Assembly: GCF_004379255.2 (NCBI RefSeq)
Contig: NC_056032.1
Location: 33,899,024 to 33,963,023, forward strand
DNA length: 64,000 nt
DNA from: Salvia splendens
Taxonomy: Eukaryota; Streptophyta; Magnoliopsida; Lamiales; Lamiaceae
Direction of reading: 5' to 3'
How positions within the stretch are numbered: the stretch's first letter is position 1; each line of letters opens with the position of its first letter. Below the pieces are notes generated by a model that did no database searches, was not told the DNA's origin, and worked only from the letters and a program-made list of their open reading frames with translations. The position numbers were made by a program, and so were the translations under genes. Positions 1-12,796 of this stretch are shown here, in pieces.

Positions 1-1111
1 CCTTCTATAATAAAAATAAAAATAAAAATAAAAATAAAAATAAAAATAAAAATAGGTGGAATGCCGCCCTATTCTCGACAAAGGAAAATGGATCATCATA
101 ATAAAATTGAACAGTATACTACTAGAAGGAGTAGTACTTATTATGATTAATGGTCTATTAAAAAAAACAGAAAATAAATGATATAGGATTAACTTAAATC
201 AGTATATTAAGTTCAAATATCGAAATAAAATATTGAATAGGGTTAAATTCGGTGTAAAAGGTGGAGCCCATTAACGTAAATGGATCCAAATAAGAACCGT
301 GGTGCGGGCCCGGTGTCTTTTCTATATTTGGTTTTATGGGTTAGATAAGTTCCAATTCTTGAGTTTAAACCCACGCTTACGCTTATGGAGTATGTATGAT
401 ATTTTCAAGTTGTAAATTACTACCAATTAAAATTACTTCTCAAATTGAATATTTTAATAGATCATTTTTATTGTCATTTTCTCCGCACTAACTGTTAGCA
501 AGAGAAATAGTAGTAGTAGTAGTAGTAGTAGTATTTTTGAAGGAAACGTTTGTTAGATTTAGACCAGCATGTTGTTACATTTATTTGTGGGAAAGAAAGT
601 GCCACTGTCACACTACATAGTTTATTCATCATTATAGAATAAATTTATGTTATAAATATATTCGTTCTCCTCACAAATTTTTCTCAACACGCACTGAACT
701 GATAATATGAATAAAAATATCAGATTGGCCTTTAACCTAAAAAAGAATTTAGGGGACCAAATTTCTTTTTTCCCTTTACACTACAAATTGGATCCGCCAA
801 GGTTTTCATTTTATTTTCTTAACAGAAAACACACAATATATTCTTCTTTTTTCGGTTTGTCATCACTAATCTATTCACGAAGGGTTTCAGTTTCATCCCA
901 CGATCAATCTTTATTTACCTCTCTTCATCACAAAGAAAGATTTACCTCCATTCCGATTTATCAGGCCAATAATTATTCAATTTAAAATCAACCAAGTGTT
1001 AAGTTTTGCGATAATTTTGATACATTGGATAGTTAATCGCCGAAGTTGTTAATTAAGATAGGCATTTTTTTAAAAAGAAAAACGTTATTGGCCTTGTATA
1101 AATTCAACCTA
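1..1111. other. AT-rich intergenic DNA, no gene recognised
   Basis: I see no gene here. The stretch opens with a hexamer microsatellite, (AAAAAT)n at about 10-52, and holds a trinucleotide run (TAG)n at about 508-532. A 92-codon open frame at 707-985 has no recognisable motif, and its composition matches the surrounding AT-rich DNA, so I do not call it a gene. Confidence 0.6.
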
Positions 1112-1776
1112 CACTAAGAAAAAAGAGGTATAAGGACGCTTTTTTAAGTTAATTAAGGACATTTTTTGTGTTTCTAAATAAATCACCGACGCTTTAAAAA
1201 GTGTCCTTACAGGGAGCGTGCCAAATCTACTTACAGGGAGTGTACCAAATCTAATTAAGGGCCAAATCTAATTAAGGACGCTTTTAACTAGCGTCGGTGA
1301 ATTAGTTTTTGGGACGCTTTAAAATGCGTCTCCAATATATTTGGGACACTTTTAAATATTCAAAAAAATGGAAATTAGTGGCGGATATATCCGTCAATAA
1401 AATCCATATATCCATAAATAAGATTAGTGACAGATTTCTGACAGATTAGCGCCATTGTAAAAAGCTTGTTACTAAACCTCAAATTTATTATTGACGGATA
1501 AATCTGTCACTAATATTAATCCATTTCTAAAAAAATGCCTCAAATTTTATTTTGTAATTCATAAATTTATTGATCAACAATTAATAAAACATTCACTCAT
1601 ACAATATTGCGTCCTTAATTATAATGATTAAAATGAATAGAGACGCAATTATATTATATGTCCCTAATTTAGGGATGCATTTTTTCGTCTTAAATTTTAA
1701 CTCTCCTTTAAAAATTTACGATGCAACTGATTTCGTCTCTAATTTAGCGTCCTTATAAGACATATTTGTTGTAGTG
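1112..1776. mobile_element. CACTA-like non-autonomous DNA transposon
   Basis: The element begins CACTAAG and ends GTAGTG, so both ends read inward as CACTA. Just inside each end is the matching inverted segment TATAAGGACGCT. Variants of GACGCTTT recur several times near the left end, as expected for the subterminal binding repeats of CACTA elements. There is no coding capacity in 665 bp. The 3-bp flanks are cta and ata, so the target duplication is not perfect. Family placement rests on the ends alone. Confidence 0.6.
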
Positions 1777-2493
1777 ATACCACTAGTACTATGTAAGGTT
1801 AATCTTAAAATCAATACTTTAAATATATTGAAATCAATATCGAGATTGAAAGTGGTTTTTAAATTCTATTCGGTGAAATATAAGTTGAGCAAATTAACCT
1901 TAATTACATATTACTAGTAAGTGAAAATAAAATGAATTTTCTTAGTAAACAGATAGACGAAAAATTCCAAAATGAAAGCAAGTTGTGGATTTGATTCCTA
2001 AACTTGCCTCACAAGTGGACATATATTCGATTGTTAACTAAGACTCTTTTTTTATTAACTCTCTTACTCATATTCTACAGTGGAAAATAAAAGGGAGGAG
2101 ACCCACTAGAATTTCCAAATACTAGTAAGCTAGTAAGTATCACTTGAATAAATTGAACAATTTTATAAGCTACTGAAGGACTAGTTGGAACTACTATCTT
2201 ATAAAAAATGATGTATTTATATTTGTAACTGTAGATGTCATTAATGAGAGAATTATGCAGTCATTCCAGAACATGAAGAGTAGAGATGTTACGAAGTAAT
2301 TGTTCAATTTTATTTTTGTAATATTAATATAAACAGAATTATGACACACTAAATTTTTTATTTTATTTCATTTTATTTTTGAAATCCTTTTTATGACTAT
2401 TTGAAACTATAATTTGTATTTATGTTCATTCAGTGAAAACTCTTTAGCTATGTCGCTAGGAAGAAAATAGAAGTATATAGATAAATATTAATA
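1777..2493. other. AT-rich intergenic spacer
   Basis: Between the CACTA-like element and the first MITE I see only AT-rich sequence, with no coding pattern, RNA gene or clear repeat. Confidence 0.5.
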
Positions 2494-2725
2494 CTCCATC
2501 CGTCCCAACTAAGTCGAGTCATAGTTTTTTAGCACGAAGATTAAGAAATTGTGTTGAAAAGTAAGAGAGAGGAATAAAGTATAAAAGATAAAGAGAAATT
2601 AAAGTAGATGGTGGAATAAAGTAAGAGTGCTTGAATGTTTTATTTTTTATTAAAAAAGGAAATGGTTCGACTTAGTCAGAACATCTCAAAAAGAAATACG
2701 ACTAACTTAGTTGGGACGGAGGGAG
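2494..2725. mobile_element. Stowaway-like MITE
   Basis: The 232-bp element starts CTCCATCCGTCCC and ends GGGACGGAGGGAG, the classic Stowaway (Tc1/mariner-derived) terminal inverted repeat, with a TA on each side as target duplication (2492-2493 and 2726-2727). It has no coding capacity of its own. Confidence 0.85.
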
Positions 2726-2962
2726 TATTATTTACAATATACGTGAACCGATATACATTCGTGAGATTGCGAGTGATTGAGATTGCGGATATACAACTGT
2801 TTATTCGACAACCCAAAACAATATACAACGCAAGTTTAATCCCTAAAATTATGCAAAATCCAAACGGATCACATTACAAGTAGAAAAATGCTAAATCAGA
2901 GTGTTTAACAAAATAATTTTATTTTGCATGGAACGAATATTAGAAAATCTTTTCATACAGTA

Positions 2963-3151
2963 GTCCTTCTGTCCCGTTACAAGTGAGGCGCTTCAAATCG
3001 GACGTTGTTTTACAAAAATGATAAAGTAAAATAAGTAAGATAATAATTTATATACGTTGTTTCTTCTATATTACTTCACTTTAACTATGTATTATCATCT
3101 TCGTAAAACAACGGCAAAAAAAATGCATCCCTTGCAGTGGGACATAAGGAG
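2963..3151. mobile_element. Stowaway-like MITE, degraded ends
   Basis: This 189-bp element has ends that read inward as GTCCTTCTGTCCC and CTCCTTATGTCCC, divergent versions of the Stowaway terminal repeat, and is flanked by TA dinucleotides. It carries no gene. Confidence 0.65.
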
Positions 3152-3370
3152 TATAAATTAAAAAATACGGAGTATAGTATTTAGAAAAAAGGATTGGAAG
3201 TAAGTGTATCTACTATGAATAGTCCTTTAAAATTTAGGCGCCACGATTAATTCTTCCACTAAGACTCGCCCCTCGACTCACAGCTACGCTGTCGGTTTCG
3301 CCTCCTCCGCCACTTCAATTCTCCCATCAAATTCACTGTATTGAGTAAACTTACACGTCGTCACTAAGTG
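3152..3370 (+). promoter_or_regulatory. Possible original MRE11 promoter and 5' UTR exon, cut off by the nested repeats
   Basis: The stretch at about 3244-3346 is pyrimidine-rich and GC-richer than its surroundings, like a plant 5' UTR. It is followed by a possible splice donor (gtaaac at about 3347). An E2F-like site, TTTAGGCGCC, lies at 3233-3242. It ends exactly at the AAGTG duplication of the solo LTR; the other copy is 19 kb away, 166 bp before the MRE11 start codon. Before that insertion the stretch was therefore contiguous with the MRE11 leader. Its use as an exon is inference; a transcription start inside 22533-22690 is equally possible. Confidence 0.35.
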
Positions 3371-3529
3371 TGTCACGACCGCATTTTCTAAGTATAGAAA
3401 ACACGGTTGAATCGCGACTAGGGGAGGGTTAAAGAAGCGGAAAAGAAAGGGGAAAACAATCAATACTCGATCATAGCTCGGAATAAATGGGAATAGCTCG
3501 AATAAAATCAGAGTATCTCAACAATCAAC

Positions 3530-5055
3530 TATTGGGGTTTTGGTGCCCCTTGCACAGCGGAAGACTTGTACAAAACAAATAAATTAGACGTAGAATCTAT
3601 TTGACAGATTTTGAGATTAATCAATTCACATGTTAACACAGAATTGCATGCTAGAACGCAAATAATTCATGCTTAAAGAATATAAATCCTAAATCATGAA
3701 TTCTACGGATTAGAGTTACCGATTTGATTCTCCAAAGAATCGTCGATTGCTCGCGCCTTCTCCACGATGATCTTCAATACTAGATCACATATCTTCTGAC
3801 TGGTGTCCCGAACTGTATTCCGATATCAGGGTGGGCTGATCTTATCGAAACACTAGGACTCGAATAAAGAAGACAGAACTGTCTCACGAAGGAGGAGCTG
3901 AGAGAAATTTTCGTCCCCTACACTGTAGAGAGAGGGACGAAATTTTCCTCATCAAAAAATTGTGTTTTCTGTCTCTTTTATTCTCCTATTTATAATAGTT
4001 CATATTGGGCCCAGTCAGGGATCTGTGGACGGTTTTGGATATGGGCTCCCCCAATTAGCTTTTTACTAATTAAATTGAACCCACAATTTAATACAAGCTT
4101 ATATTGGAATATTACGAGCAGCCACTACAGAAGTAATATTGAACTCCCCATCCAAATCCGAAATTATAAGTATTCCGGGTTTCCATTTTTTTTATTATTT
4201 ATTTCTCACGCTTAAGATATAAATTCCCATTAATTAATTAAAGTCTGCTATGGACTTAATTAATTAACATCTTATTAATTCCAAGAGTAGACTTAGCAAG
4301 AAACACTTATTTATTATTCATAGAGTAATAAAACTCCAACTGGCCAGTTTCCGAATAATAAAACCTTGTTCAAGCTCCTCTTGAGGACATTATCAAACGA
4401 GACTCACCTCGTGCACGATTCAACATAATAGCAATCCTAGCACCGCTAGATAATGATCACCACTACCCAATATACCTGGATCGTTGGGTGACGAAAAACC
4501 CGCACCTTTGTTAAGTCAAAGTAGTAGATACTCAATGCAGTATGCTCAATGCTAACGTATGTAGATTAAGAAATTATTTATCAAGACCTCGTCTTTCAGT
4601 AGATAGCATAAAGACTCGTCTTGCTGTTAGATCCATTCAGTGCTATACCACACCAACGTCATCTTATTTCAATAAGGCTTGGAAATAATCGGACTGACAT
4701 TGCGACCTTTCACGATAGGTAGCCAAAGCCTATCTAGGTTGTGAAATTCTTCTTTTCTTTTGCAAAGCATTGCTTAGAACCGACTGTAGTACCTTAAAGT
4801 GAGCGCAGCCCACGACCAGTCTACTAAGCAAAAGACTTAGGCTTTGTTTACTTCTTATGCATTTAAATGTTTATAAAACATCTTATAAATGCACAAGCAA
4901 ACACAATGTAATAATATATTGATTCTATTCGTGCAAACTGCTCGAATGATACTGAATCAGATCAAAAGTGGATTGTAGAGTTTTTCCGTACACAAGCAAG
5001 ATTCTATTCGTGCGAACTCGCTCGAAATATGCTTTTCAGTATACTAAACCTAACA
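3530..5055 (-). repeat. 3' LTR of the old copia element
   Basis: The LTR is 1,526 bp; its + strand ends are tattgggg (a mutated tgttgggg) and cctaaca. The first 1,129 bp are shared with 10905-12033. The remaining 400 bp, next to the purine tract, have no partner because the other LTR is truncated. Confidence 0.8.
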
Positions 5056-5066
5056 ATCTTCCACTT
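5056..5066 (-). other. Polypurine tract of the old copia element
   Basis: On the minus strand AAGTGGAAGAT lies directly before the 3' LTR start TGTTAGG, the usual place and composition of a copia plus-strand primer. Confidence 0.7.
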
Positions 5067-5349
5067 ATACTCAAAACATGCTTTCGAGTATACCCACTGC
5101 CAAAAACTCTCCCACTTATACACAAAGCAGATCTTGGGGCTTGATATATCGAACTACCATTCATTTCACATCATGTTTGAAACATGTTGCCACAAAGGCA
5201 TTTTCTGTGAAAAATCTGTTTGGTTGTTCTCTGATAATATCTTTTTCACTACTATGTCTTTGTTGCGTACTAGATCTTTAATTAATTTCATCTCTCTATG
5301 TGAATTCTTAGTTTATGATCTTGTTTGTCCCTTGAGTTAGCCTTTGCTA

Positions 5350-6260
5350 GAGTAAAATTACTCATAGGCATACTCAAACTTACGATCAAAGCTACTAGGA
5401 GTATACTCCAAATGTAAACACATATAATGAGGATGACTTACTCGATCACTGATTAGTCATGAAACTTAGTCAGTGTAACCCCAAGGGCATTACATGAATG
5501 ACTGGTAAACTAAAATATAGCGATTAGTCTTTCTTAAGTACTATGGTATATCTCTTACCTCAATCAAAGTCCTTTGTCATGGTTAAAATGATATATACTT
5601 GCTATGAAAAGCACAACTAATATCAAACTTAGTACACATCATAGCATACATGAGACATCTATCTGCAGAACTAGTATCATAATTCTTGTTCTCGTTAAGT
5701 GTCAAACCACACTTGACTAGAGACAAGACAATTCCATCTTGAATGGTAACAACCTTTTCATGGAATTTCCAATGCTAAAATGTTCCAAGCTATGTATAGA
5801 TATAGGATTCCTAAGAGAATCTCAACATTCGTTCTAGCAATCTTAAAGAATTAGATACTTAGAAGGTAATTAGTTTCTCTTAAATCCTTTATCTTAAACT
5901 GGGTAGACAACCAGTTTCCTACGCTAGATGTCAATCTTAGTTATTTGCAACTTTTATAGATTTCATCATCGTAGAGTACCAATAATACCATATTCAATGC
6001 ACTTTCAACTTCCTTGTGCTTACAACACGCTTAAGGGCACATGTCAAATTTCAAACATTTGACAATCTCACTAAAACGCATACTCTGATTTAGATGCATG
6101 CCTAAGACCATAAAGGTCTTCATTAGCTTCCAATCATGTGTTTCTTGCCCTTTATTACATACTCATTAGGATGTTCCATGTAGATGATTTCCTCAAGACT
6201 TCTATTAATATAAAGCTATCTTGACAATCATAATACATACATTCTAATTTATGTAAGTTA
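5350..6260 (-). pseudogene. Copia reverse transcriptase / RNase H remnant
   Basis: Reading the minus strand from 6260 down and allowing for frameshifts, fragments match the order of copia RT. They are: a YYDxQ-like segment before the insert motif, a LVLYxDDE-like segment at the position of YVDD, NWLSTQFKIKDL before an ILLGI-like LGI motif, then SxKRLLPFKDGI and LMYAMMCTKFDI. No frame is open for long, and the YVDD core is mutated. It is a relic, identifiable only by the order and spacing of these words. Confidence 0.65.
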
Positions 6261-8568
6261 TGATAGACAGTATGATCGAACAAATCTTGGCACAACGACA
6301 GCGAGAAGATGATATTTCTCTTTTGGGCATAACCCATTGTCACTGTCTAGCCATTTGAGATCCATATTTACACTTGCAATTATACTAGTTCCTACTGACT
6401 GACACAGCCTGTAGGTAGTATTGCAAGTCTTGTAAAACATGTTGTCTATCTAAGATTGTAGTTTGGAATCTATCACCTTTTCAAGGACGAATATCCAAAT
6501 GAACCAATTCTACATTGTAGTTAAAGGGATTATGTTCAAGTTAATCTAAGACCAAGTCTTGCGACACTCTTAGACCCATGAACTTGTTATATTCCTAGGA
6601 ACACTCCCACTACGACAAGGTTCATACAATCTTAGGTGTTGAAGTTGATTTTATTAGCGCAAAAGTTTCTAATGGTATGAATCTTTGGTAATGTGGAAAA
6701 TTCGATATCTCTCTTTGTCCTGAGAGTTATCACGCTGTTAGACTTTTAGTTCCTCTCTTGATCTTCAAACAAGAGTTCTATCTTTGAAGATTACAGAACT
6801 TATAATCTTACATTATTTGGGACAACCTTAAAACATGCATGATTAGTACTCAACTCCAATTACTTGGATACCTTTCCAACATGCATTGGAACAACATTAC
6901 ACCTTGAGATGTGCTAGACTAGGGTCGCTCTAGTCCACAACTCGTGTTTTGTAGAAGGTACTGATGATGGTAGTTTCTTTAAGGTGTATCTTGTTATGTC
7001 TAACGCTTATCCCATCAATGATAAGATTTTCATGAGTACAACTCATCACTTAATCAAACTTGTCTTAGAAAGACTTCGATTCCTTCTTACATAACTATCC
7101 CATTCTTCAGAAGAACGCTTGGATTCATCAATGGAAGTTAGGCTCCCACTACTGATCATAACCCATTGCTTGTGTCCTTATGGTGTAAACCATTGAAACT
7201 TGCTAGTCTTTCTATGTTGCACTTCTGTAAGCGATCTGAATCGAATGATTCTCACTTATAGGTCATCAAACAGACATTCTCGACTTTCAAGCTATTTAAC
7301 AAACAAATCGTTAAAATCTTGATGGTCTGGATCAGTCTGAACAATAGCTAAGTATTTTCTTGGCCTTAAGACTAAGAGCCATAAATACTTTATCATTCAT
7401 TGTTTAAGAAGTTGATGTGTTGTTTCATACTCAATCTTGTTGCATTTGTATCGTTTCAATACTATGATGCCTTAAATATCAACCATAAAATAATAATTGA
7501 GCAAAAATAGCTCTCACTGCAACAAAAACCTAACTGGATCAAGATCTCTTACTTAGAAGTTGCATTTCCATGTAAGTCATTGTCCTTCATTAAAAGAGGT
7601 CAATCCAACTTACAAAACATCTTCACTCGCTTCAGACAAACTTTGATGACAATTCGGGCTCTCCCATTTCCATATCTAGTCTTTTGTTCAAATGAACTAG
7701 GACTTAGGAAAAATGCAGCCTTCATGAATTCGTCATCTATCATGTTACTTTCCTCTAACAGTAATATAACGACTAATATTCTAAAGGTTTTCTACTTTTC
7801 AGTTAAACCTTCTTGTAGTCATTTCTTATTACTTTAGGCGATGACTTGAGTCAGAAAACTATTTGAGTGATCAAAAGATTCCTCAAAACATTCTGTCCCT
7901 CTAGGATATTCCAATCGAATCATCTTGAAAAATTCTATTGATATCCATCTTTCATCGTCACTAACCAAGACTTGTCGTGCTACTTAAAAGAAAATAGCTT
8001 GACCTTATTCCTCAAAGAACTTGTCAAGTACATGCAAGATGCATTCTCGAACAATCTTCGTGGAATTATGTCGAGGAAACGGAGGACATGAATCAGTGAG
8101 TATAAACTCCAAGTTTTAGCGATGAGAATCTTATCCATTTACGTTTCCAGTCTATATAATTCTGGCATTCGAGTTTATTTCTTTAAGGATCGCAGACAAG
8201 ATACTGAATGACATAATGAAGATTTGGCAAATAAACTTATTATCACATACTTATGCGCAATACATAATCGCAAATAACCACAAAACAATTATGTATCTTG
8301 CAACTATAAAATTAAAATTTTGTATCCTCCCGATGAGGTCAATACGCATTAAAATCTTACATTTTTACTGGTCACAATCATCGACGAATAGTCCAGAGAC
8401 CACAAGTGTGGCATGGCCGCCTAATGTTGCCTAAGCAAGACCACCGAATTTAGCATTATAGAGTCTCATTTCTACAACACACTCCCATAACAATGCTCAT
8501 GTGCTGCTAACAAGATCAAGCTATCTCATAAATCCTGTGTGAACTTCTGAATCTCACAGTTTCTTAGG

Positions 8569-8702
8569 ATTATTGTCCCCACAGAGCAGGTGGCGATAAT
8601 ATTGGAAACCACATTCTAGTTCATACTATTTATTTTTGAGAAGTCCGCCCTCATGAACTCGCTATTTCTTAGGATTATTGTCCCCACAGAGCAGGTGGCG
8701 AT
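8569..8702. repeat. Short direct repeat inside the old copia
   Basis: A segment of about 35 bp with the core ttattgtccccacagagcag occurs twice, at about 8567-8605 and 8666-8704, roughly 99 bp apart. It lies in the noncoding part of the element. Confidence 0.6.
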
Positions 8703-9329
8703 AATATTAGAAAAAACGTTTCATAAATTGTAGACCAATTGATGGAGACCATATACAACGCACTTGTTGTAATTATCGCTTAGATATTTTGTATGGTTTT
8801 TGCATAATTATCACATAAGCAGATAAGGCAGATAATCCACTTATAAAGGTAAACACCAAATAAACAGATAAACCCATTTAATGCATGACATTTAAACACA
8901 CTGGATAATTAACGATAATTATTTAATCTAGTCAAGGGAGAATCAACTAAATAATTAAGTTTTATCTTGGATAATGATTATCCAACTTCTTTTAGGTTTT
9001 ATCAAGATAGTGTTAACTATCTAAATCCATTTAGGATCATTCTAGATTTTATTTCGATAAAATCAAATCCTTTAATTCAAGATAACGTTTATCTAGGATT
9101 ATCATTATTTAAATCGTTCTAGGATATTACTAGATAGAAACGATTCCATCATAATCCATACGATAAATAAAATCCAATCAACCAAGATTTATACAAATCT
9201 TAATTCTATTTAGGATAGACATCTAGAATATATCATATATTACTTAGGATTTCTTAGATAAATAAGTTTATCTAAATCCAATTAAATAAGGATTTTCTTA
9301 TGTATTATCTTTATCCTAATCTATCTAGG

Positions 9330-9840
9330 ATATAAATCCAAAAGATAAGGATAACTTAGATTAATGTTTATTTTAATCCATCTAAGATTTGTCTTAATAG
9401 AATTAAATCTATTCAAATCAATAGGATAAAATAAATTAATATAAATATTTATCATAATCATCTAGGATTTATCTTGGAATAAATCCATATAAATCTATAG
9501 AATTAGATAATATTATATTATAATTATTCAAATCTATCTAAGATTTACCTAGGAATAAATCCATATAGATCTATAAGATAAGAATAAAATATTATATTAT
9601 CACTATCCAAATCCATCTAGGATTTATCTATGAATAAATTCATATAAATTCATAGGATAAGAATAAAATAATATTATCATTATCTAAATCCAACTAGGAT
9701 TTGTTTAGGAATAAATCCATATAAATCCATAGGATATAGATCAAAATATTAGATTATTATTTTCCAAATATAACTAAGATTCATCTAGAAATAAAATCCA
9801 TATAAATCCATTAAATAAGGAAAGAATCTAATTAATCCAT
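9330..9840. repeat. Degenerate ~78-bp AT-rich tandem repeat in the copia leader
   Basis: About six units built on atctaggatttatctaggaa, then aaatccatataaatc and an AT-rich spacer, start near 9378, 9459, 9535, 9613, 9690 and 9771. Units differ by substitutions and small indels. The array lies on the 5'-leader side of the old copia element. Confidence 0.65.
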
Positions 9841-10085
9841 AATTTGATACAAAATCAAATCTCATATAATATTTAAAATCCACAAAAGATATATTCAAAT
9901 CTTATTTCCATATTTATCTTGAATTATTTCCAAAATTGAATCCAAGGATTTGGAAACCCTAATCAAAATTGGAAAGCGAAGTCACGAGACGAGACGATGC
10001 GACGTCGCGCGGGTGGAACCCGCGCAAGCGTCGCGCATAGGGTAAACCCTAATCTTGTGCCGTCGTATGGGATGAATCCCTAAAT

Positions 10086-10650
10086 TCATCCGCTGATGGG
10101 GCTGCTCACGAAGGGATGCCGCTGCTGCTCGACGTCAACGCACCTGTGTCGTCGTCGCTGCTTGCGCGTCGCCTCCGACAGCCCTCTCTGCACCACAGCC
10201 GCTGCTCCATTTCCGGCAGCCCGTGCCTCGCCGGCGCCGCTGCTGTTGCTGCGTCGTGACTGTCGCGACGTCGCCTTCGCAGCGGCTGTGACAATAGCTT
10301 CCTTCGAGCCCGGAAACTGCCTAAGAAAAGCTCCCACTCGAAAAGCTGTCACCGCCGAAAACCTGCTGTCTCGTTGTTGTTGCTGTCCGTCGACGACACA
10401 GCTGCTGTCCGGCGCTGCTGTCCAAAGACGAAGCAGTTGTTGCCGGAGCTGCTGTCCGTCGCCAACTCTCTCGCTTCCGTCGACTGTCGAGTCTGGGAAC
10501 TGCCCACGAAGGACTCCCACTCGACTCGCGGGCTCGCCCAGCTCGACGTTTCCGACGCTGCTGCGTCGATGTCACTCCGCCGGCGCTGCCCGTTCACCGC
10601 TGCTGCGGTGTCTTCAATTCTGGAGTCGAACCGACGTTTGAATTGACTCA
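10086..10650. other. GC-rich block open on both strands, inside the copia leader
   Basis: This block is strikingly GC-rich against AT-rich neighbours and is rich in GCTGCT/GCCGCC-type triplets. It is open in several frames on both strands (for example 181 codons at 10096-10641 plus, 144 codons at 10086-10520 minus), which is what biased triplets produce by themselves. Part of it is duplicated about 185 bp apart: gaaactgcc, then ctcccactcg, near 10311 and again near 10497. It may be a captured host exon or an amplified leader. I recognise no protein domain. Confidence 0.45.
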
Positions 10651-10888
10651 CAATTCACGAATTTTTTTTCATTCATGCATGTATTCAATACCATTGGAGT
10701 CAAACTAATCATTACCACATAATTATTATGTTATGATTACAAATAGTAGGAATTAGATTCCACATGTCACGTCTTCAACAATCACGGAAAAAGACAACGC
10801 AATTCATCCAACCACGCAACGGTCAAAAACATGCATTCAAGCAACTCACGTAACATGAAATTAATCCACATAATCAGAGCAAAAAACC

Positions 10889-10903
10889 TGGCTCTGATAC
10901 CAA
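10889..10903 (-). other. Primer-binding site of the old copia element
   Basis: On the minus strand TTGGTATCAGAGCCA directly follows the LTR end. TGGTATCAGAGC is the common plant copia primer-binding site, complementary to the 3' end of initiator methionine tRNA. Confidence 0.8.
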
Positions 10904-10904
10904 T

Positions 10905-12033
10905 TGTTGGGGTTTTGGTGCCCCTTGCACAGCGGAAGACTTGTACAAAACAAATAAATCAGACGTAGGATCTATTTGACAGATTATGAGATTAATCAAT
11001 TCACATGTTAACACAGAATTGCATGCTAGAATGCAAATAATTCATGCTTAAAGAATATAAATCATAAATCATGAATTCTATGGTTTAGAGTTACCAATTT
11101 GATTCTCCAAAGAATCGTCGATTGCTCGCTCCTTCTCCACGATGATCTTCAATACTAGACCACAGATCTTCTGACTGGTGTCCCGAACTGTATTCCGACA
11201 TCAGGGTGGGCTGATCTTATCGAAACACTAGGACTCGAATAAAGAAGACAGGAGTGTCTCACGGAGGAGGAGCTGAGAGAAATTTTCGTCCCCTACACTG
11301 TAGAGAGAGGGACGAAATTTTCCTCATCAAAAAATTGTGTTTTCTGTCTCTTTTATTCTCCTATTTATAATAGTTCAAATTGGGCCCAGTTAGGGATCTA
11401 TGGAAGGTTTTGGATATGGGCTCCCACAATTAGCTTTTTACTAATTAAATTGAACTCACAATTTAATACAAGCTTATATTGGAATATTACGAGCAGTCAC
11501 TACAGAACTAATATTGAACTCCCCATCCAAATCCGAAATTATAAGTATTCCGGGTTTCCATTTTGTTTATTATTTATTTCCCGCGCTTAAGATATAAATG
11601 TCTATTAATTAATTAAAGTCTGCTATGGACTTAATTAATTAACATCTTATTAATTACAAGAGTAGACTTAGCAAGAAACACTTATTTATTATTCATAGAG
11701 TAAAAAAACTCCAACTGGCCAGTTTCCGAATAATAAAACCTTTTTCAAGCTCCTCTTGAGGACATTATCAAACGAGACTCACTTCGTGCACGATTCAACA
11801 TAATAGCAATCCTAGCACTGCTAGATAATGATCACCACTACCCAATATACCTGGATCGTTGGGTGACGAAAAACTCGCACCTTTGGTAAGTCAAAGTAGT
11901 AGATACTCAATGTCGTATGCTCAATGCTAACGTATGTAGATTAAGAAATTAATTATCATGACCTCGTCTTTCAGTAGATAGCATAAAGACTCGTCTTGCT
12001 GTTAGATCCATTCAGTGCTATACCACACCAACG
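10905..12033 (-). repeat. 5' LTR of the old copia element, truncated
   Basis: It matches 3530-4658 over its whole length, with scattered substitutions. It stops where the partner LTR continues for about 400 bp more, so its outer (5') end was lost. The sequence beyond 12033 belongs to the host solo LTR. Confidence 0.8.
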
Positions 12034-12796
12034 CAACCCATTTATTCAAAAGTATGGCAGCGCAACCCATTTTTCTCTCACCTCATACCATATATGAACC
12101 TCATATATGAAACGATCACCGGACCGACCAACTCGAAAGATAGCGCACAATCCCCTCTGTGTACACTAGCTTGAATAGGGACTCACTCCCTAGACAAACT
12201 CGAATTCGATTAAACTCATAACTTCTAGGAGGGACTCACTCCCCACTAGGCGATCAGATAAGCACATCCTTAAAAACAAAATACGACATGGCACAACATA
12301 TTTGGAATTTAAGCACATAACTCATACGTAAAAAATATTGCGTAAATTTAAAAGTAAGCCTACACATTAATGTAGGATAGAAAGCCCACCTCGTTCTCTT
12401 AATATTCTTAACTTGAAAACTCTCACTTCGCCTTAACTCGCTTGCGAAAGAAAACTCTTTTGAAATAAAATAATAAACACGTCAAACTCAAGAAAACATC
12501 TAATTAGAATGCATGCATCCTACGTGTGTGCTCGTATTATTCGTTGTCTCCTCTTAGAAAGGTTTCTAGATTCTCGTGTTTTAAAACTCGGCCCGACATC
12601 AGCTTCGCAAAATATTTAATACACTGGCATAAATTTATTAACCAAGACATCCCACAAAACAAAATAATCCAACACAACACTAGACTCCCACCTATCGGCC
12701 CAACACATAAAAAGTAAATTAAAGTGGCCCAAAAACTTGAAAATAAAGAAAAGAAAAAAAAAGAAAAGAAAAAGAAACAGTACATATACTCCCAAC

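Larger units (their letters stand above)
3530..12033 (-). mobile_element. Old degenerate Ty1/copia retrotransposon, minus strand
   Basis: The element has a complete 3' LTR (3530-5055), a decayed internal region (5056-10904) and a 5' LTR truncated at its outer end (10905-12033). A primer-binding site matching the initiator-Met type lies beside the 5' LTR, and a purine tract beside the 3' LTR. LTR ends read TGTTAGG and CCCAACA on the minus strand. The two LTRs differ at many positions by eye, so the insertion is old. Reverse transcriptase can be traced only by conserved words among stops and frameshifts. The outer part of the 5' LTR, about 400 bp, is missing, and the target duplication is not clear. 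Confidence 0.8.

Noticed and set aside
453..458. Residues 453-458 of the young copia polyprotein: DCGATD as a dead protease
   Set aside because: The catalytic Asp-x-Gly-Ala-Thr pattern is kept and Cys at the second place is, as far as I recall, seen in other plant copia proteases.
707..985. 92-codon open frame as a small gene
   Set aside because: No motif, no splice or promoter context, and composition equal to its AT-rich surroundings.
9950..10050. Interstitial telomere repeat (aaaccctaa words)
   Set aside because: Only isolated copies, with no tandem run.
10096..10641. 181-codon plus-strand protein
   Set aside because: The GC-rich triplet bias opens frames on both strands at once; there is no domain and it lies in a retrotransposon leader.
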